Positions 1 through 8,490 of a DNA stretch of 8,490 nucleotides are shown here, one piece after another. Where the stretch lies: assembly GCA_943328885.2 (NCBI GenBank), contig CALQBT020000089.1, positions 1 through 8,490 of the forward strand, in the 5' to 3' direction. Numbering within the stretch: the stretch's first letter is position 1; each line of letters starts with the position of its first letter. A program made the position numbers and the translations under genes. This DNA comes from Bordetella parapertussis (GTDB lineage: Bacteria > Pseudomonadota > Gammaproteobacteria > Burkholderiales > Burkholderiaceae_C). The notes under the pieces are model-generated. The model saw only the letters and a list, made by a program, of their open reading frames with translations. It made no database searches and was not told the origin of the DNA.

Positions 1-519
1 CTTGGGCTGACGGTCGAACCGGTAATGTCCCGGCAACCTGGGCAACCAGCGACCTTCGGCGGTGATCAATTCGACGCTGTCCTTGTCGCCAGACAGCGGA
101 TCGATCAAGCGCAAGGCCAGCGTGCCGGCATCCAGCCACAGCACCAGCGCTTGCTCGTCCAGACGCCGCAGCGTCAGATCGACATCAGCGCCCAACCGGA
201 CCGTGCTGCTGCCCAGGTGCAACTCAGCGCGGCCACCGGGGCCGGTGCGCAGGCGGTCGCCAGCGACCAACGGCCAGTTGCGCGACAGCTGTTGCGAGCT
301 GCCGATCCAAACGCCGCTGGCGCGGTCGTACCAGGTCACGTCGCCGTCCAAGCGGCTCAGGCTGCCGACAAGCGCAGGCCATTCGGCCGGCGAAGTCTGG
401 GCCGCCGTCGACAACGGCGCCAGTCCCATCACCAACACAGCCAAGCACCAGGCCCATACGCCCAGCCAATACCGTACCCAGCCTATGAGCGCCCTACCAC
501 CCCATGCATCGGCAAGCAT
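1..519 (-). CDS. Secreted FecR-like / DUF6600-type protein (3' end cut off by window edge)
   Basis: The frame is open from an ATG at 519 to the window edge, giving 173 codons with no stop. A GGGAG Shine-Dalgarno lies 5 nt upstream, and an in-frame TGA at 540-538 bounds the ORF. Residues 1-18 form a polar start with two arginines. A hydrophobic stretch at about 19-36 (LGVWAWCLAVLVMGLAPL) ends in STAAQ, which fits a signal peptide cut near residue 40, so export is inferred. The mature part has a small beta-rich domain: GDVTWYDRASGVWIG (59-73), then AGDRLRTGPGGRAELHLGSS (86-105), then repeating VRLGADVDLTLRRL-type strands. This matches the FecR-like fold at the start of DUF6600 proteins, as I recall them from Burkholderiales. 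Family members often carry a long basic, proline-rich C-terminus, which cannot be seen here. No enzymatic residues are evident and the function is unknown. A GTG at 534 is a less likely start. Confidence 0.72.
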   Translation of the reverse strand, partial: MLADAWGGRALIGWVRYWLGVWAWCLAVLVMGLAPLSTAAQTSPAEWPALVGSLSRLDGDVTWYDRASGVWIGSSQQLSRNWPLVAGDRLRTGPGGRAELHLGSSTVRLGADVDLTLRRLDEQALVLWLDAGTLALRLIDPLSGDKDSVELITAEGRWLPRLPGHYRFDRQPK

Positions 520-524
520 CCTGA

Positions 525-529
525 CTCCC
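525..529 (-). promoter_or_regulatory. Shine-Dalgarno GGGAG for the secreted FecR-like gene
   Basis: On the minus strand GGGAG sits 5 nt before the ATG at 519. It favours this start over the in-frame GTG at 534, which lies upstream of the motif. Confidence 0.6.
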
Positions 530-579
530 GCCACCCATCATGGGCACGCTCTGTCTTTAACGCCGTCAAAGCCCTCCAG

Positions 580-602
580 GCTGACGCTGATCCGGCGTCA
601 GC
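580..602. other. Perfect 8-bp stem-loop between def and the secreted-protein gene
   Basis: GCTGACGC (580-587) and GCGTCAGC (595-602) are exact reverse complements around a 7-nt loop. The hairpin is 87 nt past the def stop and 61 nt before the next start codon. On the minus strand the bases after the stem are CTGGAGGGCTTTGACGG. There is only a three-T run, so this is not a standard Rho-independent terminator. It could be a weak attenuator, an mRNA-stabilising hairpin or chance. I saw no convincing promoter in the rest of the 169-nt gap (520-688). Confidence 0.35.
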
Positions 603-688
603 GGTACTGAATTACTCGGTGGTCGGCGAATTTCGTGGGCAACCCTCTTGCAGTCCCACCCATTCGCCAGATTGAAGCCCGATGCGCC

Positions 689-1228
689 TCAGTCATCACC
701 CGCGTCTTCGCCCAGCGCAGGGAACAGCACGCTGGTAAAGCCCAGTTGGGTCAAGTCGCGCATGCGGGTCGGGTAGAGGCGACCGATCAGGTGGTCGCAT
801 TCGTGCTGCACCACCCGGGCATGAAAGCCCTCGGCCTCGCGCTCGATCGCCCGCCCCTGCGGGTCCTGCCCGGTGTAGCGGATGCGGGTCCAGCGCGGCA
901 CCAGTCCGCGCAGCCCTGGCACGGATAGACAACCCTCCCAGCCGTCCACCTCGTCAGCCGACAAGGGCGTGATCTGCGGATTGAGCAACACCGTCAGCGG
1001 CAACGGTGGTGCCTCCGGGTAGCGCTGGTTGTGCTCGAAACCGAAGATCACGAGTTGCAGGTCGACCCCGATTTGCGGCGCGGCCAGGCCGGCGCCGTTG
1101 GCCGCGACCATGGTGTCGTGCATGTCGTCGACCAGCGCCGCCAACTCGGCGGTGCCGAAAGTGCGCACCGGTTGTGCCACCCGCAGCAAACGCGCGTCGC
1201 CCATTTTCAAAATCTCACGAACTGCCAT
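689..1228 (-). CDS. def: Peptide deformylase
   Basis: This cytosolic metalloenzyme removes the N-formyl group from the initiator methionine of nascent proteins. The product has 179 residues, a normal length for the family. All three family motifs are present: motif 1 GAGLAAPQ (45-52), motif 2 EGCLS (98-102) with metal ligand Cys100, and motif 3 HECDH (142-146) with ligands His142 and His146 and catalytic Glu143. The ATG at 1228 is fixed by a GAGGAGG Shine-Dalgarno 7 nt upstream. The gene follows ligA by 68 nt on the same strand, with no clear terminator or promoter between them, so co-transcription is likely. fmt, the usual def partner, is not beside it. Burkholderiales commonly carry more than one def, so this is probably the copy outside the def-fmt operon (inference). 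The C-terminus ends in an acidic tail, GEDAGDD. Function is clear, but whether it is essential cannot be told from here. Confidence 0.96.
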   Translation of the reverse strand: MAVREILKMGDARLLRVAQPVRTFGTAELAALVDDMHDTMVAANGAGLAAPQIGVDLQLVIFGFEHNQRYPEAPPLPLTVLLNPQITPLSADEVDGWEGCLSVPGLRGLVPRWTRIRYTGQDPQGRAIEREAEGFHARVVQHECDHLIGRLYPTRMRDLTQLGFTSVLFPALGEDAGDD

Positions 1229-1235
1229 CTCCGAA

Positions 1236-1242
1236 CCTCCTC
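1236..1242 (-). promoter_or_regulatory. Strong Shine-Dalgarno GAGGAGG for def
   Basis: GAGGAGG lies 7 nt before the def ATG and is the best ribosome binding site in the window. It implies that def is initiated independently rather than coupled to ligA translation. Confidence 0.8.
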
Positions 1243-1296
1243 ACGAATTGAACCCCGCGCCCGGGTTGACATCGGCATCCAGCCTGCGCACTTGGG

Positions 1297-3393
<2,097 letters not shown>

Positions 3394-4449
3394 TCAGCTG
3401 AACAAGCGCCGCGCCGCAGCTGAGCCTGCCGCGAGATCACGCGCTGCCAGTGCCTCATACAGCGCAGCCAAGTCCTCGCCAATGGCCGCGAAGGCATGCA
3501 GGGTGATGGGGCGACCGGTGTCATCGATCATCGACCCGTCCATCTCGGCCGCGAGCAGTCGGGCGGCCTGGTGCCAGGCCGGATAGGGTTCCGCACTCTC
3601 AGCGGTCTGCGGCACGTCCAGCGTCAACTGAAGTTCGCGAACCGCCGCCTGACCAGGGTCCTCGGCCAACGCGGCCTGAGCGTCGAAGGCCAGCACCAGT
3701 ACCGGCGGCGACCCGTCCTCGGCGCCCGGCAGCACCAGCCGACCCGGCACCACACCTGGGACAAAACCGTGGCGCTGAGCGCTTTGCTGCAGGTAGCCCA
3801 CACTCCAAGCCGCCGCGTTGGCTCGCAAGCTCAGGCTGAGTTGGGCATCATGAGCGCTGGCAAAGACATCGAGCTCGCGGGCCCGCGCCACCACATCGAC
3901 CATGTCGGGCAGCTCAGCCAAGGCGCCTATGCTGTCGGCAAAATCCTGCACTTTCTGCACGAATTCGGAATACTCGATCTGGCTGAGCGCACCGCCCCGG
4001 TTGGCGAGCTGCACGCCGGCCTGGAGCTCGAGATAACGCTGCCCGGCAACAGGAAACTCCCAGCTGCTGCTGTCGGCGTTGAAACCTTCGATCATGAACG
4101 GCTTGGTGCCGACACGCCGCGTTGGCGGCAAATGCGCCAGCGCCAGTTCAGCGCTGATGGCGATGTCCAGCCGCAGACTCGCAATGGCGTCGATCAAGGG
4201 ATCGAGCCGGGCTGTCTTGCGCAGCGCGGTCGGGCGCAGATCGGCCGGCCTGGCAGACACAGGCTCGACCTCGTCGCTCGCCGCGGCCGCGGCCAGGGCC
4301 AGCACCATCGAGGGTTCAACGCGACCATCGTCGGCACCTTCGGCCTGTCTTGGTCTGGCCCTGCGCGAGCGCCACAGGCCTTGCACCAGCACGCCGACCA
4401 GCACCAGCGCTCCCGTCAGCGCCAGACCTTCCATCAGGTTGATCGTCAC
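3394..4449 (-). CDS. zipA: ZipA-like cell division protein with C-terminal FtsZ-binding domain
   Basis: ZipA anchors the FtsZ ring to the inner membrane. The product is 351 residues. A single N-terminal membrane segment (about 7-25, EGLALTGALVLVGVLVQGL) is followed by a basic stop-transfer patch, RSRRARPRQ, placing the bulk in the cytoplasm. A short Ala/Glu-rich linker leads to a central block (about 83-190) with LAHLPPTRRVGTKPFMIEGF and IEYSEFVQKVQDFAD. The C-terminal FtsZ-binding domain is about 195-335, ending near GSMIDDTGRPITLHAF. The GTG start at 4449 overlaps the smc stop as GTGA and has GGAGG 4 nt upstream. An ATG at 4434 is possible but lacks a Shine-Dalgarno and would shorten the protein by five residues. 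Similarity to E. coli ZipA is weak, so the call rests on architecture, position between smc and ligA, and recalled Comamonadaceae homologues. Confidence 0.87.
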   Translation of the reverse strand: MTINLMEGLALTGALVLVGVLVQGLWRSRRARPRQAEGADDGRVEPSMVLALAAAAASDEVEPVSARPADLRPTALRKTARLDPLIDAIASLRLDIAISAELALAHLPPTRRVGTKPFMIEGFNADSSSWEFPVAGQRYLELQAGVQLANRGGALSQIEYSEFVQKVQDFADSIGALAELPDMVDVVARARELDVFASAHDAQLSLSLRANAAAWSVGYLQQSAQRHGFVPGVVPGRLVLPGAEDGSPPVLVLAFDAQAALAEDPGQAAVRELQLTLDVPQTAESAEPYPAWHQAARLLAAEMDGSMIDDTGRPITLHAFAAIGEDLAALYEALAARDLAAGSAAARRLFS

Positions 4450-7400
4450 GCTGCCTCCGCCAAGCCCACAGCCGCTTCCATGTCCACCGCCACGATCCGC
4501 GAAACCCCTTGCTCTTGCATCGTCACCCCTATCAGTTGCTCGGCCATTTCCATGGCGATCTTGTTGTGGCTGATGAACAGGAACTGCGTACCCTTGCGCG
4601 ACATCTCGGCCACCAGCCTGGCGTAGCGCTCGGTGTTGGCATCGTCGAGCGGCGCGTCGACCTCGTCGAGCAGGCAAAACGGCGCCGGGTTGAGCATGAA
4701 GATCGCGAACACCAGCGCGATCGCCGTCAAGGCCTTCTCGCCGCCCGACAACAAGTGGATGGTCGAGTTCTTCTTGCCCGGCGGCTGCGCCATCACCTGA
4801 ACGCCGGCGTCGAGGATCTCGTCGCCGGTCATCTGCAAGCGCGCCGTGCCGCCGCCAAACAGGCTGGGGAACATCCGGCCAAAATGCTCGTTGACCTGGT
4901 TGAAGGTCGCTCCCAGCAGATCGCGGGTCTCGAGGTCGATCTTGCGGATCGCGTCTTCGAGCGTGTTGATCGCGTCGCTGAGGTCGGCGACCTGCGCATC
5001 GAGAAAAGTCTTGCGCTCGCGCGCAGCGATCAACTCATCGAGCGCGGCCAGATTGACCGCCCCCAGCGCGGCGATCTCACGCGTGATGCGGTCGATCTCG
5101 CCTTGCAGACCCCCGAGCTTGACCTGACCGGCCTCAATCTCGGCGCCCAGCGCAGCCAGGTCGACCTGCGCTGCCGTGAGCTGCTCGAGGTACTGCGCGC
5201 CCCCGAGCTGCGCGGCCTGCGCCTCGAGCTGCAGCTTGGTGATCTCGTCGCGTAAGGGCTGCAGGCTGCGCTCGAACTGCATGCGCTGCTCGTCGGCCGC
5301 TCGCAGTGGCGCCGACAAGCCGTCGTACTCGCTGCGCTGGGCGCCCAGCGCCTGCTCGCGCTCGAGCTTGAGCGCCAGCGCCGTCTGCAAGCCAGCCTGG
5401 GCCGCAGCGTCATTGAGCGATCCGAGTTCGAGCTCGAGCTGCTCGCCGGCCTGGGCATTGCTGGCCGCCTGGTGTTGCGCTGTTTCGATCGCACGCTGTA
5501 ACTCGGCGCGTCGCGCAGCCAAGGCGCGGGCCTGGAACTGCGACTCCTGGGCCCGACGCTCCAGCGCCCGGCCCTGCTCGCGCGCGTCGCCGAGCCGGCG
5601 CTCGGCGGCCATCACCGCTTCCTCGAGCTCAGCGTGTCGCTCCTGGTGGTTGGCGAGTTGCAGGTCGAGCTCCTCGAATCGCGCCTCGCCGATGGCCTGC
5701 CGCTCGTCCAGGGACTGCAGTTGGCCATCGACCTCAGCCAGTTCATCGTCGAGCTGGCCGCTTCTGGCCTGGGTCGCTTCGGCCTGCTGGCTCAGGCGCA
5801 GCAACTCGACCTGCAACTGGTGGGCGCGGGTCTGGGTCTCGGCCGCCTCACGCCGTGCGGCGATCAAACGCAGATTGGCCTCGGTGCAAGCGGCTTCGAT
5901 GCGAACCAGCGCGCTGCGCGCCTGTTCGCTGATCAGCGCCTGGGCGCGGCTCTCGCGGTCGAGGTTCTCGATCTCCTGGGCCCGCGCCAGCAGGCCGGCC
6001 TGCTCCGAATCGGGGGCGTAGAAAGCCACCGCATGGGCGCTGACGGCATGGCCTTCACGCGTCATCATGACCTCGCCATGGCCCAGTTCGGCGCGCTGGG
6101 CCAGCGCCTGGTCCAGGCTGATCGCGGTGTACACGCCTTCCAGCCAATCGCCGAGCAAGGCCTTCAGGCCGCTGTCATCGATGTTCTGACCGAAGCGAAG
6201 CAGGTCGGACAAGCACGGCAAGGTGGGCCTCGCGCTGGCCGCAGCCCGCCCGTCGGGAGGCAAGGTGTAGAAGGCCAACCGGGCCGGCGGTGCGTCGCTG
6301 GCGAAAGCGCGCAGCGTATCGATGCGGCCCACCGCCAGCGCGCTCAGTCGCTCGCGCAACACCGCCTCGAGCGCGGTCTCCCAACCCGGCTCGATGTGAA
6401 GCCGGGTCCACAGCCCGGTCAAGGACTCCAGCCCATGCTTGACCAGCCAGGGCTTGAGCTTGCCCTCGGTCTGCACCTTGTCTTGCAGGGCCCGCAGCGC
6501 CGACAGCCGCGCGGACAACTGGGCTTGCTGGCCGACCTCGTGGTTGGCGGCCTGCTGCAGCGCGCGGCGCTGTTCGTCCAATCCCGGCGCTTGGTCTTGC
6601 AGTTCTTGCCGTTGAGCTTCGGCGATGGCCTGGCTGTCGTCGGCAGCGGCACTTCGGGCCTGCAAGCCGCTGAGCTGCTGCAGGTCGGGCGAGGCCAAGG
6701 CCTTGCGTTCGCCCTGCAGGCGCTCGCGTCGACCACGCAGCTGACGGGTCTGCTCGTCGACGTTGCGGCTGTCGGCCGCCAGCACGGAGATCTGCTGCTG
6801 TATCTGGTTGACCTGCACACGCTGGGCGTTGGCGAGAGCCTGTGCGGCACGCAAGGCGTCTTCGACATCGGGTTGCAGCGCAGCCTGCTCCTCGACCTGG
6901 GCCGACAGCAGCTCGGCCTGCTCTTGCGCCGACTCGATCTGCTCGGCGATCGTCTCGAGCTCGGCCTGGGCGTCGTCGTGACGCTGCTGCCACTGCCCCG
7001 TCTGGGACTGCAGGTCGACCAATCTCTGCTGCACCCGCTGCCGACCTTCGACCACGTAGCGTATGCGCTCTTCGAGTCGACTGACCTCGAGCGAAGCCTC
7101 GGCCAACGCGCCTTGCGCGCTGTGCAGGCCGTCGCTGGCAGCGTAATGGGCTTGGCGCACCGTCTCCAGACCAGCTTCAACATGCCGAAGTTCGGCCAGC
7201 CGCGATTCGAGCGAATTGGTCGCCTCGAAGACGGACTTTTGAACACGTTGCGCTTCGGTGGCCGCGTCACGATGCTTGAGGAACCAGAGTTGGTGCAGCT
7301 TGAGCGTGCCCGAATCCTGCAGCCGCTGGTAGCGAACCGCGACTTCGGCTTGCCTATCCAACTTGTCGACATTGGCGTTGAGCTCGCGCAGGATGTCATC

Positions 7401-7982
7401 GACCCGGATGAGGTTCTCGCGGGTGTCCTTGAGTCGGTTTTCGGTCTCGCGCCGGCGCTCCTTGTACTTGGACACACCCGCAGCCTCTTCCAGGAACAAG
7501 CGCAACTCTTCGGGCCGCGACTCGATGATGCGGCTGATCGTCCCCTGGCCGATGATCGCGTAGGCGCGCGGCCCGAGGCCGGTGCCCAGGAAGACGTCCT
7601 GCACATCGCGCCGTCGCACCGCCTGGTTGTTGATGAAGTAGCTGCTGCTGCCCTCGCGGGTGAGCACCCGTTTGACAGCGATGTCGGCAAAGCTGCTCCA
7701 CTGGCCGCCGGCGCGCGCGTCCTCATTGGAGAACACCAACTCGACGCTGGCGCGGCTGGCCGGCTTGCGCAGGCCCGAGCCGTTGAAGATCACGTCCTGC
7801 ATGCTCTCGCCGCGCAACTCGCTGGCCTTGCTCTCGCCCAACACCCAGCGCACCGCGTCCATGATGTTGGACTTGCCGCAGCCGTTCGGACCGACCACAC
7901 CCACCCGCTGGCCTGGCAGCGCAAAGGTGGTGGGCTCGGCGAATGACTTGAAGCCCGAGAGCTTGATCTGGTTCAGACGCAT
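4446..7982 (-). CDS. smc: Chromosome segregation ATPase SMC
   Basis: SMC is the ATPase core of the bacterial condensin complex, which compacts and aligns the chromosome arms, normally with ScpA and ScpB. The product is 1178 residues, full length. Seen in order: N-terminal head half starting [20 protein letters not shown], with Walker [10 protein letters not shown] (31-39) and Q-loop IIGQG (Q146); a long Gln/Glu/Ala/Leu-rich coiled coil (about 175-510); a hinge (about 515-665); a returning coiled coil (about 665-1000); and the C-terminal head with ABC signature LLSGGEKAL (1077-1085), Walker B FCLLDEVD (1102-1109), D-loop and His1139 in FISHNK. The hinge lacks the glycine-rich GGSMTGG-type motif of Bacillus SMC. 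An in-frame TTG at 7991 would add three residues, but the ATG at 7982 gives the usual family N-terminus; neither has a strong Shine-Dalgarno. scpA and scpB are not in the window. It is first in a minus-strand gene run. Confidence 0.97.
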   Translation of the reverse strand: MRLNQIKLSGFKSFAEPTTFALPGQRVGVVGPNGCGKSNIMDAVRWVLGESKASELRGESMQDVIFNGSGLRKPASRASVELVFSNEDARAGGQWSSFADIAVKRVLTREGSSSYFINNQAVRRRDVQDVFLGTGLGPRAYAIIGQGTISRIIESRPEELRLFLEEAAGVSKYKERRRETENRLKDTRENLIRVDDILRELNANVDKLDRQAEVAVRYQRLQDSGTLKLHQLWFLKHRDAATEAQRVQKSVFEATNSLESRLAELRHVEAGLETVRQAHYAASDGLHSAQGALAEASLEVSRLEERIRYVVEGRQRVQQRLVDLQSQTGQWQQRHDDAQAELETIAEQIESAQEQAELLSAQVEEQAALQPDVEDALRAAQALANAQRVQVNQIQQQISVLAADSRNVDEQTRQLRGRRERLQGERKALASPDLQQLSGLQARSAAADDSQAIAEAQRQELQDQAPGLDEQRRALQQAANHEVGQQAQLSARLSALRALQDKVQTEGKLKPWLVKHGLESLTGLWTRLHIEPGWETALEAVLRERLSALAVGRIDTLRAFASDAPPARLAFYTLPPDGRAAASARPTLPCLSDLLRFGQNIDDSGLKALLGDWLEGVYTAISLDQALAQRAELGHGEVMMTREGHAVSAHAVAFYAPDSEQAGLLARAQEIENLDRESRAQALISEQARSALVRIEAACTEANLRLIAARREAAETQTRAHQLQVELLRLSQQAEATQARSGQLDDELAEVDGQLQSLDERQAIGEARFEELDLQLANHQERHAELEEAVMAAERRLGDAREQGRALERRAQESQFQARALAARRAELQRAIETAQHQAASNAQAGEQLELELGSLNDAAAQAGLQTALALKLEREQALGAQRSEYDGLSAPLRAADEQRMQFERSLQPLRDEITKLQLEAQAAQLGGAQYLEQLTAAQVDLAALGAEIEAGQVKLGGLQGEIDRITREIAALGAVNLAALDELIAARERKTFLDAQVADLSDAINTLEDAIRKIDLETRDLLGATFNQVNEHFGRMFPSLFGGGTARLQMTGDEILDAGVQVMAQPPGKKNSTIHLLSGGEKALTAIALVFAIFMLNPAPFCLLDEVDAPLDDANTERYARLVAEMSRKGTQFLFISHNKIAMEMAEQLIGVTMQEQGVSRIVAVDMEAAVGLAEAA
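4454..4458 (-). promoter_or_regulatory. Shine-Dalgarno GGAGG for zipA inside the smc 3' end
   Basis: GGAGG lies 4 nt before the GTG at 4449, within the last codons of smc. Together with the GTGA stop/start overlap it decides the zipA start and suggests that terminating smc ribosomes re-initiate here. Confidence 0.6.
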
Positions 7983-8053
7983 GCGCGACAACAGCCTGCA
8001 GCCGATTCAACCCGCCGGTCGACCACTGCAAGTATTTGATTTTTATGGGTTAA

Positions 8054-8076
8054 TTGGACATTCAATGGCAGTCCAA
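8054..8076. repeat. Short inverted repeat in the smc/queF divergent region
   Basis: TTGGAC (8054-8059) and GTCCAA (8071-8076) are perfect reverse complements separated by 11 nt, so arm centres are 17 nt apart. A third related copy, GAGTCCCAAT, follows at 8078-8087. The repeat lies in the most AT-rich part of the intergenic region, just downstream of the candidate smc -10. It could be an operator half-site pair or chance. Confidence 0.3.
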
Positions 8077-8085
8077 AGAGTCCCA

Positions 8086-8094
8086 ATGATAGCA
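8086..8094 (-). promoter_or_regulatory. Possible extended -10 promoter for smc
   Basis: The minus strand reads TGCTATCAT, an extended -10 (TGn plus a four-of-six match to TATAAT). Transcription would start near 8079 and leave about a 97-nt leader before the smc ATG. No good -35 hexamer is found 16-18 nt upstream, so the call is tentative. Confidence 0.3.
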
Positions 8095-8145
8095 TCGCCA
8101 CCCCTTCCAGACCGCGCGCTGTCAACCCCGCAGCCCAGACCCGCC

Positions 8146-8490
8146 ATGGCCAAGAAATCCGCCAAACCCGTCGCACCGGCGCTGAACGAGCGTGCAACAC
8201 CGACCCATCCGCCCAGCGTGCCGTCCAAAGACCTGCAAGTCTTCGAGAACCCGGCGCCCGGCCGCGACTACCTGATCCAGTTCCAGGTGCCCGAGTTCAC
8301 CTGCCACTGCCCGCTGACCGGACAGCCCGACTTCGCCCATTTCACGATCGAGCTGATCGCCGACCGGCTGTGCCTGGAACTCAAGAGCCTGAAGATGTAC
8401 TTCTGGAGCTACCGCAACGAAGGCGCGTTCCACGAGAAAGTCACCAACACCGTGCTGGACGACATCGTCCAGGCGATCGCCCCGCGCTTC
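8146..8490 (+). CDS. queF: NADPH-dependent 7-cyano-7-deazaguanine (preQ0) reductase QueF, 3' end cut off
   Basis: QueF reduces the nitrile of preQ0 to the amine of preQ1 in queuosine biosynthesis, in the cytosol. The 115 visible residues contain the family core: [17 protein letters not shown] (50-66) with the thioimide-forming Cys55 and general acid Asp62, then the QueF signature [16 protein letters not shown] (78-93) and His96-Glu97. The catalytic Cys lying near residue 55 indicates the short single-domain form like B. subtilis QueF, not the long two-domain E. coli form; the missing C-terminus would confirm this. The ATG at 8146 has no Shine-Dalgarno in its pyrimidine-rich leader. An in-frame ATG at 8086 with AAAGAG 5 nt upstream would add 20 residues and is a real alternative. 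The gene is divergent from smc. I see no preQ1 riboswitch aptamer upstream. Confidence 0.93.
   Translation, partial: MAKKSAKPVAPALNERATPTHPPSVPSKDLQVFENPAPGRDYLIQFQVPEFTCHCPLTGQPDFAHFTIELIADRLCLELKSLKMYFWSYRNEGAFHEKVTNTVLDDIVQAIAPRF

Noticed and set aside
541..577. Promoter for the secreted-protein gene using TTGACG on the minus strand
   Set aside because: TTGACG is a reasonable -35, but the hexamer 17 nt further on is GC-rich (TGCCCA) with no -10 character.
1251..1267. AACCC/GGGTT inverted repeat between ligA and def
   Set aside because: It has only a 5-bp stem with a 7-nt loop and no T-run on the minus strand, so it is not supported as a terminator.
3496..4626. Plus-strand frame of 376 codons opposite zipA
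   Set aside because: It lies across zipA and the smc end, has no family resemblance, and composition is typical of antisense frames in GC-rich DNA.
4450..4677. N-terminal extension of zipA to 4677
   Set aside because: The extra residues lie wholly within the conserved SMC C-terminal head, and the GTG at 4449 has its own GGAGG and gives a normal ZipA anchor.
5100..7100. Repeated GAGCTCGAGCT-like words
   Set aside because: They encode Leu/Glu-rich heptads of the SMC coiled coil and are explained by the protein composition, not a DNA repeat.
5634..7946. Open frame of 770 codons on the plus strand opposite smc
   Set aside because: It is a GC-driven mirror of the smc reading frame. It overlaps a fully canonical SMC on the other strand, has no recognisable domains, and its Leu/Gln/Gly/Ala-rich composition reflects the antisense of coiled-coil codons.
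7983..8145. preQ1 riboswitch upstream of queF
   Set aside because: No A-rich aptamer tail or pseudoknot-like pairing typical of preQ1 aptamers is visible, and the leader is C-rich and pyrimidine-dominated.

Overview
The window is GC-rich, compactly coded bacterial chromosome. The SMC, ZipA-like, LigA and peptide deformylase proteins, and the gene order, point to a betaproteobacterium of the order Burkholderiales (Comamonadaceae or the Leptothrix/Rubrivivax group). This placement rests on recalled family sequences, not on a search. I see no mobile element, CRISPR array, tRNA or rRNA.

Layout, left to right. Positions 1-519 (minus) hold the 5' part of a secreted FecR-like/DUF6600-type protein that runs off the left edge. 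Positions 520-688 are non-coding, with one perfect 8-bp stem-loop. Positions 689-1228 (minus) encode peptide deformylase, positions 1297-3378 (minus) the NAD+-dependent DNA ligase LigA, positions 3394-4449 (minus) a ZipA-like division protein, and positions 4446-7982 (minus) the chromosome-structure ATPase SMC. Positions 7983-8145 are a divergent intergenic region. From 8146 a plus-strand queF (preQ0 reductase) runs off the right edge.

Transcription on the minus strand runs smc > zipA > ligA > def > secreted protein. The smc stop and the zipA start overlap as GTGA. The zipA stop lies 15 nt before the chosen ligA ATG and abuts an alternative GTG start. def follows ligA after 68 nt behind a strong Shine-Dalgarno. 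The first three genes therefore look like one translationally linked unit for chromosome organisation (SMC), Z-ring anchoring (ZipA) and DNA nick sealing (LigA). def and the secreted protein are probably read through from the same transcript, although the 169-nt gap before the last gene could hold its own signals. queF is divergent and belongs to queuosine biosynthesis.

This is an ordinary housekeeping region, and I found no convincing new system. The points worth a second look are the non-canonical SMC hinge, an unnamed conserved-looking block in the middle of ZipA, the deformylase sitting away from fmt, a small dyad in the smc/queF intergenic region, and several start-codon choices.
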